Assembly (NCBI RefSeq): GCF_016908115.1
Contig: NZ_JAFBDH010000009.1
Location: forward strand, 1-52,247
DNA from: Peptoniphilus gorbachii
GTDB lineage: Bacteria; Bacillota; Clostridia; Tissierellales; Peptoniphilaceae
Direction of reading: 5' to 3'
Length of the DNA stretch: 52,247 nt
Within the stretch, counting starts at the first letter, position 1. Each line of letters opens with the position of its first letter. The translations under genes and the position numbers were made by a program. Of this stretch, positions 8,965-16,038 are shown piece by piece. The notes under the pieces are model-generated. The model saw nothing but the letters and a program-made list of their open reading frames with translations, did no database searches and was not told where the DNA came from.

Positions 8965-9508
8965 TATTTATACCTCCTAATAACCAATTAATATATAAGT
9001 TACAAACTTCCAAAAATTTTTCCTTATCATAAGCACTTGTTATACTTTCCTTTATAAGTTCGTGAAAGACTGCCATGATATAGGTCATTTTGTGATAAAA
9101 ATTATCCGATAAATGTTCGCGTAAAAAGTTTTTGCCATGGAGCATAAAAGAATTTTCAAAAATAAAAAATTTTGGTCTGTATAAATTTTTTAAGTTTTTA
9201 TCATAAAGTTCTGTGGCTAGAAAATCTCTATAGGCCTTTAAAGTTTTTCCCATGTCTTCCTTATTTTCTTTATATAAATTAAAAAACTTATGGTGGATTT
9301 CTCCAGTTTCCTTTTTAAGGATAGTGAAATAAGAATCCTCTAAATCTTCAAAATATTGGTAGAAAGAACCTCTGGCTATATTTAATTTTTTTACAATTCC
9401 AGAGACGTTAATATTCTTTAAATCTTCTTCCTCAAAAAATTCCTTTAAACTATTATAGATTTTTTCTTTTTTTTCTTTTTCTAAGTTTTCAAAAGTTTTT
9501 TTTGCCAT
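8951..9508 (-). CDS. TetR-family transcriptional regulator
   Basis: The protein has 185 residues, with an N-terminal helix-turn-helix (about 8-55: INVSG..KLNIARGSFYQYFEDLEDSY) followed by an all-helical ligand domain. I start it at ATG 9508 (MAKKTF), with GGAGG 5 bases upstream. An in-frame start farther up (9535) would put the operator palindrome inside the coding region. It is co-transcribed with the overlapping membrane protein gene. Autoregulation is likely from the palindrome in its promoter. Ligand unknown. Confidence 0.88.
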   Translation of the reverse strand: MAKKTFENLEKEKKEKIYNSLKEFFEEEDLKNINVSGIVKKLNIARGSFYQYFEDLEDSYFTILKKETGEIHHKFFNLYKENKEDMGKTLKAYRDFLATELYDKNLKNLYRPKFFIFENSFMLHGKNFLREHLSDNFYHKMTYIMAVFHELIKESITSAYDKEKFLEVCNLYINWLLGGINNESI

Positions 9509-9521
9509 GTTACCTCCGAAG

Positions 9522-9534
9522 TGACATAGTGTCA
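9522..9534 (-). promoter_or_regulatory. Palindromic operator in front of the TetR gene
   Basis: TGACA-TAG-TGTCA is a perfect 5-bp inverted repeat around three bases, extended to 7 of 8 matches by the flanks (AAG/TTT). It lies between the likely transcription start and the ribosome site, a typical place for a TetR repressor to block its own operon. Confidence 0.65.
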
Positions 9535-9543
9535 TTTTTTTAT

Positions 9544-9572
9544 ATGGTAAATCTTTTTTCTATACTTGTCAA
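9544..9572 (-). promoter_or_regulatory. Promoter of the TetR operon
   Basis: On the minus strand TTGACA (9572-9567) is followed after 17 bases by TACCAT (9549-9544). The -35 box is perfect and the -10 weak (4 of 6). Confidence 0.5.
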
Positions 9573-9654
9573 ATATTTTTATGTAAATTTTTTATTTAAA
9601 ATTATTACTGCATTTTTGTAAAGAGTTACAACATTATTTTAAAAATATTTAATT

Positions 9655-9675
9655 TGGGGTATAATTTAAACAAGA
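9655..9675 (+). promoter_or_regulatory. -10 region of the universal stress protein gene
   Basis: TATAAT at 9660-9665, preceded by TTTGGGG and followed by TTAAACAAG. This core resembles the SLH gene promoter at 5563-5582. No clear -35 box is seen. Confidence 0.5.
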
Positions 9676-9709
9676 AGTAAATAAATTTTAAATATTATAG
9701 GAGGTAAAG

Positions 9710-10144
9710 ATGAAAATATTAGTGCCAATTGATGGATCAAAATCTTCAAAAAAATCAATTGATGTTGCAAGAGATATGGGAGAAAAATTGGGAGCCGATC
9801 TTTTAATTTTAACAGTTACTCCAGAAACTTCTATATTCGAACAATATCCAGCAAACTTTAATTTCACACTTGAAATAGACAAGGCAAATGTAGAAAGAGC
9901 AGAAATGATTCTTAAAGATGCAGAAACTGATTTAAGTGGATATCCTAACAAGGTAGAAACTTTTTATACTTCAGGAAATCCTGGAGAACAAATTTGCAAA
10001 TTTGCTGATGAAAAAGATGTAGACTTTATTGTAATGGGTAATAGAGGACTTGGTGCTTTTTCTAGAACTCTTTTAGGATCTGTATCAAATAAGGTTATAA
10101 ATCATTCAAAGAAATCTGTACTTGTTGTAAAGGCAGACATTTAA
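9710..10144 (+). CDS. Universal stress protein (UspA family, ATP-binding type)
   Basis: A single Usp domain of 144 residues: MKILVPIDGS at the N-terminus, and the ATP-binding signature G-x2-G-x9-G-S in GNRGLGAFSRTLLGSVS (about residues 113-129), then SVLVVK. The presence of this signature places it with the nucleotide-binding type. Its role in stress or starvation is known for the family only. It has its own promoter and terminator, with ribosome site AGGAGG at 9699-9704. Confidence 0.92.
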   Translation: MKILVPIDGSKSSKKSIDVARDMGEKLGADLLILTVTPETSIFEQYPANFNFTLEIDKANVERAEMILKDAETDLSGYPNKVETFYTSGNPGEQICKFADEKDVDFIVMGNRGLGAFSRTLLGSVSNKVINHSKKSVLVVKADI

Positions 10145-10172
10145 AAAGGGCGGGCAACCGCCTTTTTATTTT
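10145..10172 (+). terminator. Terminator of the universal stress protein gene
   Basis: The stem AAAGGGCGG/CCGCCTTTT around GCAA runs directly into a T-rich tail. Confidence 0.85.
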
Positions 10173-10429
10173 GCAAATTTTTAATATATTTTCTTAAAAG
10201 ATTTTTTAATTAATAATAAATTTAGTTAAGATCTGGTAAAGTTTTATAAAAACCTTATCCTAAAAATTTACAAAATAAAAAATATTAAATTTAATCTAAA
10301 CACTTTTAGTTAAAGAAAGAGGCAAAAAACTCAATAAATTTTATTTTTATGGAAAATTTTTTACTTTAATTTCAATTTTAAAAATGTCTTTAAGATATTT
10401 GTGTTTCCTCATTTTGAGCAAATAAAACC
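10173..10429 (+). other. AT-rich intergenic stretch, nothing recognised
   Basis: No open frame with a ribosome site, no RNA gene and no repeat is seen here. It separates the stress protein terminator from the bcd promoter. Confidence 0.6.
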
Positions 10430-10457
10430 TTGAAAAACAAGCGCATAATGATATAAT
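10430..10457 (+). promoter_or_regulatory. Promoter of the bcd-etfBA operon
   Basis: TTGAAA (10430-10435), 16-base spacer, TATAAT (10452-10457). Transcription should start near 10464, giving a leader of about 50 bases that carries the Rex-like site. Confidence 0.7.
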
Positions 10458-10468
10458 AGAAATAACGT

Positions 10469-10486
10469 ATGTTAATTAAATAACAT
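10469..10486 (+). promoter_or_regulatory. Rex-like operator upstream of bcd-etfBA
   Basis: ATGTTA-ATTAAA-TAACAT is a perfect 6-bp inverted repeat. The core GTTA-N6-TAAC has the spacing of the clostridial Rex site (TTGTTAA-N4-TTAACAA). It lies just after the predicted start of transcription, where a bound repressor would block the operon. In clostridia Rex controls crt-bcd-etf genes by NADH/NAD+ ratio; assignment here is inference, and no rex gene is in the window. Confidence 0.5.
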
Positions 10487-10516
10487 TCTTTATAATAATT
10501 GTTAGGGGGATTTTAA

Positions 10517-11659
10517 ATGGATTTTAGAATGGACAAGGAACATCTATTGTTACAACAAATGTATCGCGCCTTTGCTGAAACTGAAGTAGAACCTGTTGCA
10601 GCTGACGTTGATGCTACAGAAGAAGTTCCTATGGAAAATGTAAAAAAAATGGCCAGATATGGTTTCTTCGGAATACCATTTCCTAAAGAATATGGTGGAC
10701 AAGGTGCAGACTATCTAGCTTATGCTATGGCAGTAGAAGAACTTTCAAAGAAATGTGCTACAACTGGAGTTATTGTTTCTGCCCACACTTCACTTTGCTG
10801 TGCTCCAATTTATGAAAATGGAACAGAAGAACAAAAGAAAAAATACTTACCAGATTTATTAGCAGGTAAAAAGATTGGTGCTTTCGGTCTTACTGAACCA
10901 GGTGCTGGTACTGACGCAAGTGGTCAAAGAACAACTGCTGTACTTGATGGTGATGAATATGTACTTAATGGATCAAAGATCTTTATTACAAACGCAGGAT
11001 TTGCTGATGTATTTGTAATCATCGCAATGACTGATAGATCTAAAGGAAATCACGGAATTTCTGCTTTCATAGTTGAAAGAGGAACTCCTGGATTTACTGT
11101 TGGTGAACCAGAAGACAAGATGGGTATCAGAGGTTCTTCAACTTGTGAACTTATTTTTGAAGATTGTAGAATTCCTAAAGAAAATCTTCTTGGAAGAGAA
11201 GGTAAAGGATTCAAACTTGCAATGAAAACTCTTGATGGTGGTAGAATTGGTATCGCATCTCAAGCTCTTGGTATTGCAGAAGGTGCAATTGACGAAACAG
11301 TTAAATACACTTCTGAAAGAAAACAATTTGGTAGAAGAATTTCTCAATTCCAAAACACTCAATTTGAACTTGCAGATATGAAAACTACTGCAGAAGCAGC
11401 TCAACTTTTAGTTTACAGAGCAGCTGATGCTAAGGGTAATGGCGAAGCTTATGGACACTACGCAGCTATGGCTAAATTATTTGCAGCAAATGCAGCAAGT
11501 GATATTTCTAGAAGATGTCTTCAATTATTCGGTGGATATGGTTACACTCGTGACTATCCAATTGAAAGAATGATGAGAGATGCTAAGATCACTGAAATTT
11601 ACGAAGGTACATCTGAAGTAATGAAGATGGTTGTATCTGGCTGGTTGGGCGTTAAATAA
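10517..11659 (+). CDS. bcd: Butyryl-CoA dehydrogenase (short-chain acyl-CoA dehydrogenase)
   Basis: This 380-residue flavoenzyme has the full acyl-CoA dehydrogenase fold: N-terminal helical domain, middle beta domain with the FAD/substrate signature FGLTEPGAGTDASG (about residue 120), and a C-terminal domain with RKQFGRRISQFQNTQFELAD and the catalytic Glu in IYEGTSE (residue 363). Together with the adjacent EtfBA it should form the bifurcating Bcd-EtfAB complex, which reduces crotonyl-CoA with NADH while passing an electron to ferredoxin. Thiolase, crotonase and hydroxybutyryl-CoA dehydrogenase genes are not next to it, unlike the classic clostridial cluster. Ribosome site AGGGGGA at 10503-10509. 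Confidence 0.93.
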   Translation: MDFRMDKEHLLLQQMYRAFAETEVEPVAADVDATEEVPMENVKKMARYGFFGIPFPKEYGGQGADYLAYAMAVEELSKKCATTGVIVSAHTSLCCAPIYENGTEEQKKKYLPDLLAGKKIGAFGLTEPGAGTDASGQRTTAVLDGDEYVLNGSKIFITNAGFADVFVIIAMTDRSKGNHGISAFIVERGTPGFTVGEPEDKMGIRGSSTCELIFEDCRIPKENLLGREGKGFKLAMKTLDGGRIGIASQALGIAEGAIDETVKYTSERKQFGRRISQFQNTQFELADMKTTAEAAQLLVYRAADAKGNGEAYGHYAAMAKLFAANAASDISRRCLQLFGGYGYTRDYPIERMMRDAKITEIYEGTSEVMKMVVSGWLGVK

Positions 11660-11677
11660 TCGGAAGGAGTATTATAG

Positions 11678-12475
11678 ATGAATATAGTAGTATGTATTAA
11701 ACAAGTACCTGATACTAATGAAGTTAGACTTGACCCTGTTACTAACACTCTTATTAGAGATGGCGTGCCAAGTATTATAAACCCTGATGATAAATCAGGA
11801 CTAGAAGTAGCACTTAGACTTAAAGATGAAAATCCAGATATCCACGTAACAGTTTTATCAATGGGACCTCCACAAGCAGAAGCAGCTCTTAGAGAAGCTC
11901 TTGCAATGGGAGCAGATGAAGGAATCTTAGTATCTGATAGAGCTTTTGGTGGTGCCGACACTTGGGCAACATCTTGTACAATCACAGCAGCTCTTGAACA
12001 TTTAGATTTTGATCTAATTGTATGTGGTAGACAAGCAATTGACGGTGATACAGCACAAGTTGGACCACAAATTGCTGAACACATTGGAGTTCCACAAGTT
12101 TCTTATGTTGAAGAACTTGAACTTGATAAAGATATGAAGGGTGTAACTGTTAAGAGACAATTCGAAGACAGATACCACACAATTAATGCTAAATTCCCAT
12201 GCTTAATTACTGCAATTGCAGAATTAGCAGAACCTAGATATATGACAATTGGTAAAGTTTTTGAAGCTTACCAAAAAGAAATCAAAGTTTGGGGTCTTGA
12301 AGATATTAAAGACAAACTTGATATGGCAAACATAGGACTTAAAGGATCACCTACAAAGGTTAAAAAATCTTTCCCTAAACAAGGTAAGGGCAAGGGCGTT
12401 CTTTTAACTGATCTTACTGCTGACGAAGCAGCTCAAGCTATCGTTGCTAAACTTCAAGAAAAGTATATTATCTAA
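11678..12475 (+). CDS. etfB: Electron transfer flavoprotein beta subunit
   Basis: The protein has 265 residues beginning MNIVVCIKQVPDT, a hallmark of EtfB. Further family motifs are LSMGPPQAE, DLIVCGRQAIDGDTAQVGPQ and the C-terminal EtfB arm. In bifurcating Etfs this subunit binds the bifurcating FAD with NADH. It lies 18 bases after bcd and 14 bases before etfA, in one operon. Confidence 0.95.
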   Translation: MNIVVCIKQVPDTNEVRLDPVTNTLIRDGVPSIINPDDKSGLEVALRLKDENPDIHVTVLSMGPPQAEAALREALAMGADEGILVSDRAFGGADTWATSCTITAALEHLDFDLIVCGRQAIDGDTAQVGPQIAEHIGVPQVSYVEELELDKDMKGVTVKRQFEDRYHTINAKFPCLITAIAELAEPRYMTIGKVFEAYQKEIKVWGLEDIKDKLDMANIGLKGSPTKVKKSFPKQGKGKGVLLTDLTADEAAQAIVAKLQEKYII

Positions 12476-12489
12476 TTGGGGGTTTAAAA

Positions 12490-13497
12490 ATGAGTAAAGA
12501 TGTATTTGTATTTGTAGAACAAAGAGACAATAAACTTGAAAAAGTTGGAATAGAACTTTTAGGAAAGGCAAGAGAACTTGCTGACGCTCTTGGACAAGAT
12601 GTTGTAGCAATGTTACTTGGCGAAAAAGTTAAGGATCATGCACAAACTCTTATTAGACACGGCGCTGACAAAGTTCTTGTAGTTGAAGATGAAATGCTTA
12701 AAGAATATGTTACTGAACCATATGCTAAAGCAATCACTCAAATTATTAAAGAAAAAGATCCAGAAATCGTAATTTATGGTGCATCATCAATAGGTCGTGA
12801 CCTTGCTCCAAGACTTGCAGCAAGGATTCACACAGGACTTACTGCTGACTGTACAAAACTAGAAATAGATGAAGAATCTAAAAATCTTATGATGACAAGA
12901 CCTGCTTTTGGTGGTAACTTAATGGCTACTATCCTTTGTGAAGATTTCAGACCACAAATGGCAACAGTTAGACCTGGAGTTATGCAAGCACTTGATTCTG
13001 ACGATTCAAGAAAGGGCGAAGTTGAAGAAATTAAAGTTGACTTCACTGACGCTGACATGAACGTTAAAATCGTAGATATTGCTAAACAAGAATCTCATAA
13101 GAAAGACATCACAGAAGCTAAGATTTTAGTATCTGGTGGACGTGGAATCGGTGGACCAGAAGGATTTAAACCTCTTCAAGAACTTGCTGACAAACTAGAA
13201 GCAGAAATTTCTGCATCAAGAGCATCAGTAGATTCAGGTTGGATAACTAAGGATCACCAAGTAGGACAAACTGGTAAAACAGTTAGACCAGAACTTTACT
13301 TTGCAATGGGTATTTCTGGAGCAATCCAACACGTTGCAGGCATGGAAGATTCAGACCTTATAATAGCTGTTAATAAAGACCCTGAAGCAGCAATTTTTGA
13401 AATAGCTGACCTTGGTGTAGTTGGAGATATTAACGCAGTTGTTCCAAAATTAACTGAAGCAATTGAAAGAGAACAAAGGATTAAAGCAGAAATTTAA
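12490..13497 (+). CDS. etfA: Electron transfer flavoprotein alpha subunit
   Basis: The protein has 335 residues. The N-terminal domain pairs with EtfB. The C-terminal FAD domain shows SGGRGIGGPEGF (about 216-227), ASRASVDSGW, the Q(V)GQTGKTVRPELY motif, GISGAIQHVAGM and NKDPEAAIFEIADLGVVGD. It completes the bcd-etfBA operon. Ribosome site GGGGG at 12479-12483 lies 6 bases before the ATG. Confidence 0.95.
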   Translation: MSKDVFVFVEQRDNKLEKVGIELLGKARELADALGQDVVAMLLGEKVKDHAQTLIRHGADKVLVVEDEMLKEYVTEPYAKAITQIIKEKDPEIVIYGASSIGRDLAPRLAARIHTGLTADCTKLEIDEESKNLMMTRPAFGGNLMATILCEDFRPQMATVRPGVMQALDSDDSRKGEVEEIKVDFTDADMNVKIVDIAKQESHKKDITEAKILVSGGRGIGGPEGFKPLQELADKLEAEISASRASVDSGWITKDHQVGQTGKTVRPELYFAMGISGAIQHVAGMEDSDLIIAVNKDPEAAIFEIADLGVVGDINAVVPKLTEAIEREQRIKAEI

Positions 13498-13517
13498 TTC
13501 TAGATAGAATTTTAGTT

Positions 13518-13556
13518 AAGAGGTTACAATTTTTGTAGCCTCTTTTCTTTTTTCAT
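13518..13556 (+). terminator. Terminator of bcd-etfBA
   Basis: Stem AAGAGGTTAC/GTAGCCTCTT (one wobble pair) followed by a T-rich tail. Confidence 0.85.
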
Positions 13557-13580
13557 GATAGAATTTATTCGAGGTGCACT

Positions 13581-15065
13581 ATGCTAATTATAGATAGATT
13601 TGAAAAAATAGTTGACTTAAAAAAAGATAAAATTGCCTTAGTAGATAGTGAAAAAGAGGTCACTTTCTATGAACTTAGAGACAAGGCAAAAATTTTGGCA
13701 AAAAAAATAAATTTTATTTTAAAAAAGACTAATCAACCAATAATGGTGGAAGTGGATAGAAAAGTCGAAACTATAATTTCTTTTTTGGCAGTTTTATATT
13801 CTGGTAATTTTTATGTGCCAGTAAATAATAAAGATCCACAAAATAGGATTTTAGAAATAAAAGAAAAATTAGGATCTGAAATTGGCATTTTTCACAAAAA
13901 AAATATTTTTGAGGGAATATGCGATTCTATTGATTTTTCCTTTGAAGAAAGAAAAAACTATGAAGATATAAATTTAGGAAATATTTTAAAGGAAATAATT
14001 GACACAGATCCAGCCTATATTTTATTTACAAGTGGATCAACGGGTTCGCCTAAGGGTGTTGTTATATCTAATAGAATGGTTCTTGATTTAATTGATTGGA
14101 TTATTCCAGCACTTGGCATAAAAAGTGACTACAAAGTTGCAAATCAAACTCCCTTTTATTTTGACGCATCAGTAAAGGAACTTGCACTTTTAATAGGAGC
14201 GGGAAATACAATTTACATAATGGAAAAAAGCTTATTTATGTTTCCTATAAAAGTTGTTGAGTATTTAAATGACAATGAAATAAATGTAATTTTGTGGTCT
14301 GTTTCTGCAATTAATTTATTAGCAAATTCAAGGGTATTTGACCTAGCTAGACCAAATTATTTAAAAATTATAACTTTTGCAGGAGAAGCTCTATCAGCAC
14401 AAAAATTAAATTATTGGCAAAAATTTATTGCTGCAGATTATTTTAATCTCTATGGACCAACAGAAACTACTGTTGATTGTTGCTATTATAAAGTCAATAG
14501 AACTTTTAAAAACGAAGAAACAATACCAATTGGAAGAGCTTGCGAAAATATGAATTTAATGATCTTAGATGGCAATAAGTTATCAGACTATGGTGAACTT
14601 GTTGTTAGGGGAACTGGTGTTAGCTATGGTTATTATAATGATTTAGAGAAAACAGATAAGGTTTTTGTGCAAAATCCTTTAAATAAAAGTTATCCAGAAA
14701 AAGTTTATAGGACTGGCGATATTGTAAGGCTCAATGATTTTGGCGAAATTGAATTTTTATCGAGAAAAGATTCGCAAATTAAATTACATGGTTTTAGAAT
14801 TGAAATGGGAGAAATAGAAAGGGCAATTTTTTCTCTAGGAGTTAAAGATGTAATTTGCATTTTTGATAAGGACAATGAAAAAATTGTGGCAATATATTCT
14901 GGAGATGAAATCCCAAAAAATAAATTTAGAAAGGAATTAAAAAACTTGATTCCAGCCTATATGATACCAGAAATTTTTATTAACTTAGAAGATTTGCCTA
15001 AAACTAGCAATACAAAAGTGGATAGAAAAAAATTAGAGAAAGATTATTATAATGGAAAAATTTAA
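13581..15065 (+). CDS. Amino-acid adenylation enzyme of a Dlt-like cluster (DltA/NRPS A-domain)
   Basis: A stand-alone A-domain of 494 residues: ATP loop FTSGSTGSPKG (149-159), YGPTET (291-296), YRTGD (376-380), and the C-terminal catalytic lysine at K479 (NTKVDRKK). It would activate an amino acid as adenylate and load the carrier protein two genes downstream. The substrate pocket, aligned by eye to GrsA, reads D195 A196 K199 L238 T265 A267 L290 V298 D299 K479. D195 means an alpha-amino acid. K199 and V-D-K agree with the code known for glutamate (DAKDLGVVDK in surfactin module 1) and differ from D-alanine DltA, which is inference. Its end overlaps the GNAT gene by 14 bases. Confidence 0.82.
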   Translation: MLIIDRFEKIVDLKKDKIALVDSEKEVTFYELRDKAKILAKKINFILKKTNQPIMVEVDRKVETIISFLAVLYSGNFYVPVNNKDPQNRILEIKEKLGSEIGIFHKKNIFEGICDSIDFSFEERKNYEDINLGNILKEIIDTDPAYILFTSGSTGSPKGVVISNRMVLDLIDWIIPALGIKSDYKVANQTPFYFDASVKELALLIGAGNTIYIMEKSLFMFPIKVVEYLNDNEINVILWSVSAINLLANSRVFDLARPNYLKIITFAGEALSAQKLNYWQKFIAADYFNLYGPTETTVDCCYYKVNRTFKNEETIPIGRACENMNLMILDGNKLSDYGELVVRGTGVSYGYYNDLEKTDKVFVQNPLNKSYPEKVYRTGDIVRLNDFGEIEFLSRKDSQIKLHGFRIEMGEIERAIFSLGVKDVICIFDKDNEKIVAIYSGDEIPKNKFRKELKNLIPAYMIPEIFINLEDLPKTSNTKVDRKKLEKDYYNGKI

Positions 15066-15762
15066 AAGTATTGAAGAATTAGAAAGTTTATTGTATAAAT
15101 ATAAGGATTCTTTTAATAATGATTACATGAATAAAAATATGTATTTAGAAAATTTTAATGACTTATATTACTCTGATAAGGGCGATTTATATATTTTAAT
15201 TAAGAAAGAAAATTTATGGAAGACTTATTTTTATTTAAAGGATTATAATAATTTAGAATTTAAAGAAAATTTAGTTACAGAAGTTGTAGGAAGGAATCCA
15301 GAAATTGAGCCTCTTCTTAAAATTGGATTTTCAAAATATTTAACTAGAGTTAGATTTAAATTAAAGAGAAAAGAAGAATATTTTTCTAAGAGAGTGACTT
15401 TTATAGATGATTTTAACTTTGTTAAAGATGGAATAAATTCCTTTGATAAAATTTCTGGAAATAGACAAAGTGATGAAGAAATACTTAAATCAATAGTGGA
15501 CAAAAAAGTTATTGGCATAAAGGACCTTGGCTTTTTACAATTTTCAATTGGTCAGTACGAAGAGACAATTGAACATCTTTATGTAAGAGATGATGCCAGA
15601 GGCAAGGGAATTGCAAGAGAAATTTTAAAACACTATATTTCAAATTTTACAGAAAAAAAGAGATCAACTGTGTGGGCCAATGAAGGCTACTTTGTCGAAA
15701 ATTTGTATTTAGACTGTGGCTATGAAAAAGATAAAATAAAATCTATTGTCTTAACTTATTAA
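15052..15762 (+). CDS. GNAT-family acyltransferase, apparently a tandem GNAT
   Basis: The protein has 236 residues. The C-terminal half (about 120-236) holds the acyl-CoA binding signature VRDDARGKGIAREIL (about 174-188) after the beta strand EHLYV, as expected for an active GNAT. The N-terminal half looks like a degenerate GNAT fold ending in GFSKYLTRVRFKL. It overlaps the adenylation gene and precedes the carrier protein gene. A GNAT is not part of the classic dltXABCD set. It might acylate the activated amino acid, the carrier-bound intermediate or a sugar amine; nothing in the sequence decides this. Confidence 0.75.
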   Translation: MEKFKSIEELESLLYKYKDSFNNDYMNKNMYLENFNDLYYSDKGDLYILIKKENLWKTYFYLKDYNNLEFKENLVTEVVGRNPEIEPLLKIGFSKYLTRVRFKLKRKEEYFSKRVTFIDDFNFVKDGINSFDKISGNRQSDEEILKSIVDKKVIGIKDLGFLQFSIGQYEETIEHLYVRDDARGKGIAREILKHYISNFTEKKRSTVWANEGYFVENLYLDCGYEKDKIKSIVLTY

Positions 15763-15768
15763 GAGTGA

Positions 15769-15797
15769 TTGAAATAAATAATAAGTAATTATATAAT
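15769..15797 (+). promoter_or_regulatory. Internal promoter before the carrier protein gene
   Basis: TTGAAA (15769-15774), 17-base spacer, TATAAT (15792-15797), followed by AGGAGG and the ATG at 15820. It would allow carrier, MBOAT and SGNH-NodB genes to be expressed apart from the first two genes. Confidence 0.65.
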
Positions 15798-15819
15798 TAA
15801 GAAATTATAGGAGGTTTTC

Positions 15820-16038
15820 ATGAAAGAAAAAATTATTGAAATAATTGAAGATATTACAGGTGAAGTAGTAGAAGAAGATACAGATTTAATTGAAGAAGGT
15901 ATTTTAGATTCCTTTGACATTGTAAGTTTGCTATTAGAATTGGAAGAAGCCTTCGATGTCAAAATTGATGTAGCTGAACTTTTGCCTGAAAACTTTAAAA
16001 GTGTAAATACAATAGAAAATTTAATTAGTGAGTTATAA
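15820..16038 (+). CDS. Acyl/aminoacyl carrier protein (DltC-like)
   Basis: A 72-residue carrier protein with the phosphopantetheine site in GILDSFDIVSLLLELEEAF (Ser about residue 30). It is acidic, as usual. It should carry the amino acid activated by the adenylation enzyme as a thioester and hand it to the membrane partner. The downstream PENFKSVNTIENLI resembles general carrier proteins more than typical DltC (EFDRDEWDTP type). Its stop overlaps the MBOAT start (TAATG). Confidence 0.88.
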   Translation: MKEKIIEIIEDITGEVVEEDTDLIEEGILDSFDIVSLLLELEEAFDVKIDVAELLPENFKSVNTIENLISEL

